DNA of 44,441 nt from the NCBI GenBank assembly GCA_023398955.1, contig JAEWRL010000088.1:1-44441 (forward strand), given 5' to 3'. This document shows positions 42,277-44,441 of the stretch, piece after piece (position 1 is the stretch's first letter; every line of letters starts with the position of its first letter). The stretch is from Pseudomonadota bacterium. Its GTDB lineage: Bacteria > Myxococcota_A > Polyangia > Polyangiales > Polyangiaceae. The notes under the pieces are model-generated. The model saw nothing but the letters and a program-made list of their open reading frames with translations, had not been told where the DNA came from and searched no databases. The position numbers and the translations under genes are program-made.

Positions 42277-43502
42277 TGAGCGTTCTCCTCGGCGACGCGC
42301 GGGAGCAGGAGCCAGACCTCCGTGCCACCGCCTCTCGCGCGGCGCAGCTCGAGATCACCGCCGTGGGCCTGGAGAATGCCGAGCGTGATCCAGAGCCCGA
42401 GTCCCGTGCCCTCGGCCTTGGTGCTATAGAAGGGATCACAGACCTTGGAGCTCAAGGCTTCAGGGATGCCCGTGCCTGTGTCTTCGACAACGATAGCGCA
42501 GCGCTCTGCGGAGATTTCGGTATAACGCACGGTGATGCTGCCCTCAGCGGGCGTGGCTTGCACAGCATTGACCAGGACGTTGACCAGCGCCTGGATCAGC
42601 TGGTCACGGTCGGCCCGGACGTGAGGCGAGACGCTGCCCTCATAGCAATCTGCATGCAAGCGTTGCTTCTGGGCCATGGGCGCGACGAGCCGCAGCGCCG
42701 CCTGGCAGAGCTCGGCGACGTTGATCACCGCAGTGGCCGGCGTGCCGGGGCGAGCGTAGTCCAGCAGCCGGCGCACAGTGCCGTGCATGCGGGTGAGCCC
42801 ATCCTGAACCGTCGCCAAGTACTCGTCCCAGCGCTCGGCCCCCACGCCACCCGCACGCAAGCTCTTGACGCACCCCATCGCCCCCATCAGGGGATTGTTT
42901 ATCTCGTGGGCGATGCCCGCCGCAAGGAGCCCGACGGAGGAGAGCTTCTCCGCGCGGATGAGCTTCGCTTGCTCTTCCCTCAGGCGACGCTCGGCCGACT
43001 CTCGCTCTTGGATCTCGGCGCGTAGCTTCCGGTTCGCAAGAGATAGCTCTCGCGTCCGTTCGGCCACCCGGATCTCGAGCTCGTTGTGGGCACGCAAGAG
43101 CTCGGCCTCGGAGCGCCGGCGCTCCGAGATGTCGCGGACCAGCGTGAGCACCAAAGGTTCGGCGCCGCCCGCGAGGGGGCGCAGCGCAATTTCGACGGGA
43201 ATCGCGCGGCCGTCCTTGTGTTCCGCCGTGAGGTTCAGCCCCGCGCCCATCGTGCGCTCGCGGGGCGCGTCGAAATACCCGTCCCGCAACGCCACGTGGT
43301 GCTCGCGCACGTGCCCTGGCACCAGAAGCTCGATTGTCTTGCCCTCCAGCTCTTCCCGCGCATAGCCAAAGGTCGCGGTACACTGTTGGTTCGCCCGCGT
43401 GATCACGCCACCCGGTGCAATCACCAGGATCGCGTCCGGCGCAAACTCGAAGAGATGCTCGAAGAGCTCGAGGGCCTGAAACGAGGCGACGCGCGGCGAC
43501 AT
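42273..43502 (-). CDS. PAS-domain sensor histidine kinase
   Basis: A 409-residue kinase, partner of the following NtrC-type regulator (GTGA overlap). PAS domain about 14-125 (APDAILVIAPGGVITRANQQ, FGYAREELEGKTIELLVPGH, VLTLVRDISERRR). Coiled-coil linker about 128-185. H box GIAHEINNPL with His199. ATPase domain with the N box QALVNVLVNAVQAT, G1 VVEDTGTGIPEAL, F box VCDPFYSTK and G2 GTGLGLWITLGIL. There are no membrane segments, so the signal is probably cytoplasmic: redox state, a small ligand or a partner. No Cys or His cluster marks a heme or Fe-S PAS. The ATG at 43502 is the only good start. Confidence 0.94.
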   Translation of the reverse strand: MSPRVASFQALELFEHLFEFAPDAILVIAPGGVITRANQQCTATFGYAREELEGKTIELLVPGHVREHHVALRDGYFDAPRERTMGAGLNLTAEHKDGRAIPVEIALRPLAGGAEPLVLTLVRDISERRRSEAELLRAHNELEIRVAERTRELSLANRKLRAEIQERESAERRLREEQAKLIRAEKLSSVGLLAAGIAHEINNPLMGAMGCVKSLRAGGVGAERWDEYLATVQDGLTRMHGTVRRLLDYARPGTPATAVINVAELCQAALRLVAPMAQKQRLHADCYEGSVSPHVRADRDQLIQALVNVLVNAVQATPAEGSITVRYTEISAERCAIVVEDTGTGIPEALSSKVCDPFYSTKAEGTGLGLWITLGILQAHGGDLELRRARGGGTEVWLLLPRVAEENAQ

Positions 43503-43702
43503 TACCGTCCGAGCGTATCAGGCCTCTTGCGGGCTGTCTTGCACCAGGGAACTGCTCCGGTAACAAGGGAAAGAACGCGCCACGCTCGCCACTCCGGGCC
43601 TTCGTTCCGCGCGCTTCGCCGCGAGCCTGCTCCGGCTCGATCGAGCGCCCAGCCGCGACGAAGCGCTCACCGCATTCCTGCCCGCCACTCGGAGAACTCC
43701 GT

Positions 43703-43904
43703 CCGTCACACGGACCATGCCGTCCGTTACACGACGTATGGTCATCCGTTACACCGACCATGCCGTCCGTTACACGACATATGGTCATCCGTTACACCGA
43801 CCATGCCGTTCGTTACACGACATATGGTCATCCGTTACACCGACCATGCCGTCCGCCACACCGATCATGTCGTCCGTTACACGACATATGGTCATCCGCC
43901 ACCC
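43703..43904. repeat. 43-bp-period array of ten 9-bp cores with nested dyads
   Basis: Cores CCGTTACAC (variants CCGTCACAC, TCGTTACAC, CCGCCACAC, CCGCCACCC) start at 43703, 43724, 43746, 43767, 43789, 43810, 43832, 43853, 43874 and 43896, an almost strict 21/22-base alternation. Each core sits in the centre of an inverted repeat. One type has arms ATGGTC and GACCAT, the other ATGCCGT (or ATGTCGT) and ACGACAT. The array lies about 200 bases upstream of the kinase start on the kinase's upstream side. Frames across it are repetitive artefacts. It may be an operator array or a simple minisatellite. Confidence 0.85.
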
Positions 43905-44282
43905 AGAATCGACTTCAGCCGACGACGGATGCTCCTGTGCCCGGCACGGACACCACTGAGACGCTTCGGGACGGCGTTCCCGCGTTCCCGGTCAGAACCA
44001 TCGGGTCGCGATGCGTGAGCTCCACGCGGCGGGCCACCATCGACTCAGCTACAGTCGCGGCCCCTCCCGTCTCCCGGTGCAATCGATCTCGAGACGCTTT
44101 GTCCAGCGTGACGGCTCCCGCACCGCTACCGGTCCCGAAACCCCAACCGCGGTAGTGGCCGTGCCGGCAACGACGGACTGGCGAGGACCAACACCCCCAC
44201 CCGTCTCATCGACAACTCACATAGTCAACAAGTCACCCAAACCCAGACCTGCATCGGGCCAGACCCTGCATCAGACCCAGAC
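43905..44282. other. Gene-free stretch between the array and the microsatellite
   Basis: I recognise no gene, RNA or terminator here. A plus-strand frame is open from about 44110 into the microsatellite (Asn/Thr/Gln-rich), but it has no ATG, GTG or TTG start and no domain, so I do not call it. Confidence 0.4.

Positions 44283-44441
<159 letters not shown>

Noticed and set aside
43686..43910. CRISPR array, because of regular repeats near a gene-free region
   Set aside because: The 21/22-base cores are separated by near-identical sequence, not unique spacers, and no cas gene is present. It is a tandem repeat.

Overview
The window looks like part of a myxobacterial (Myxococcota, probably Polyangia-type) chromosome. 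The evidence is very high GC, a run of lipoproteins with Gly/Ala/Ser linkers, DUF4215 cysteine-rich repeats with a fibro-slime domain, Gly-Thr-Gly minisatellites and large secreted adhesin-like proteins. I give no species.

Layout. 1-2.5 kb is decayed and repeat-rich: a frameshifted BrnT-type toxin with an intact BrnA antitoxin, a zone of degenerate direct repeats, a gene fragment and a broken lipoprotein gene. 2.5-4.6 kb holds a divergent AraC regulator and M28 peptidase. 4.8-11 kb is an exported polysaccharide/envelope block: GH9 endoglucanase lipoprotein, MFS exporter, a bacterial protein resembling fungal TOS1 (DUF2403/DUF2401), and a HEAT-repeat lipoprotein whose N-terminus resembles the lipid-transport domain of vitellogenin-type proteins. 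11.2-16.3 kb is one 1692-residue surface lipoprotein with a C-type lectin domain. 16.4-23.4 kb is a gene-decay zone: a duplicated lipoprotein with one dead copy, a degraded protease/vWA paralogue, a lipoprotein broken by a paralogous 3' fragment, and a Mur ligase lacking its first domain. 23.8-33.4 kb carries a 1354-residue fibro-slime/DUF4215 protein, an Old Yellow Enzyme, a trypsin-like/vWA/dockerin lipoprotein and a beta-propeller-like lipoprotein.

33.5-43.5 kb is the most coherent system: a periplasmic nitrate reductase locus. napD-napA-napB-orf106 run leftward with overlapping stop and start codons. Divergently, a tetraheme cytochrome lipoprotein, a four-cluster Fe-S protein and an NrfD-type membrane quinol oxidoreductase run rightward. 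No NapC, NapG or NapH is present, so the NrfD/Fe-S/cytochrome unit probably feeds NapB-NapA from the quinol pool. Both operons have a sigma-54 (-24/-12) promoter match, and the gene-free DNA between napD and the cytochrome gene holds three copies of one dyad at activator distance. The window also encodes an NtrC-type sigma-54 activator with its PAS histidine kinase, convergent to the nrfD gene, so promoter, operator and regulator form one testable circuit. Upstream of the kinase lies a 43-bp-period array of ten 9-bp cores, each centred in an inverted repeat. The window ends in a hexanucleotide microsatellite.
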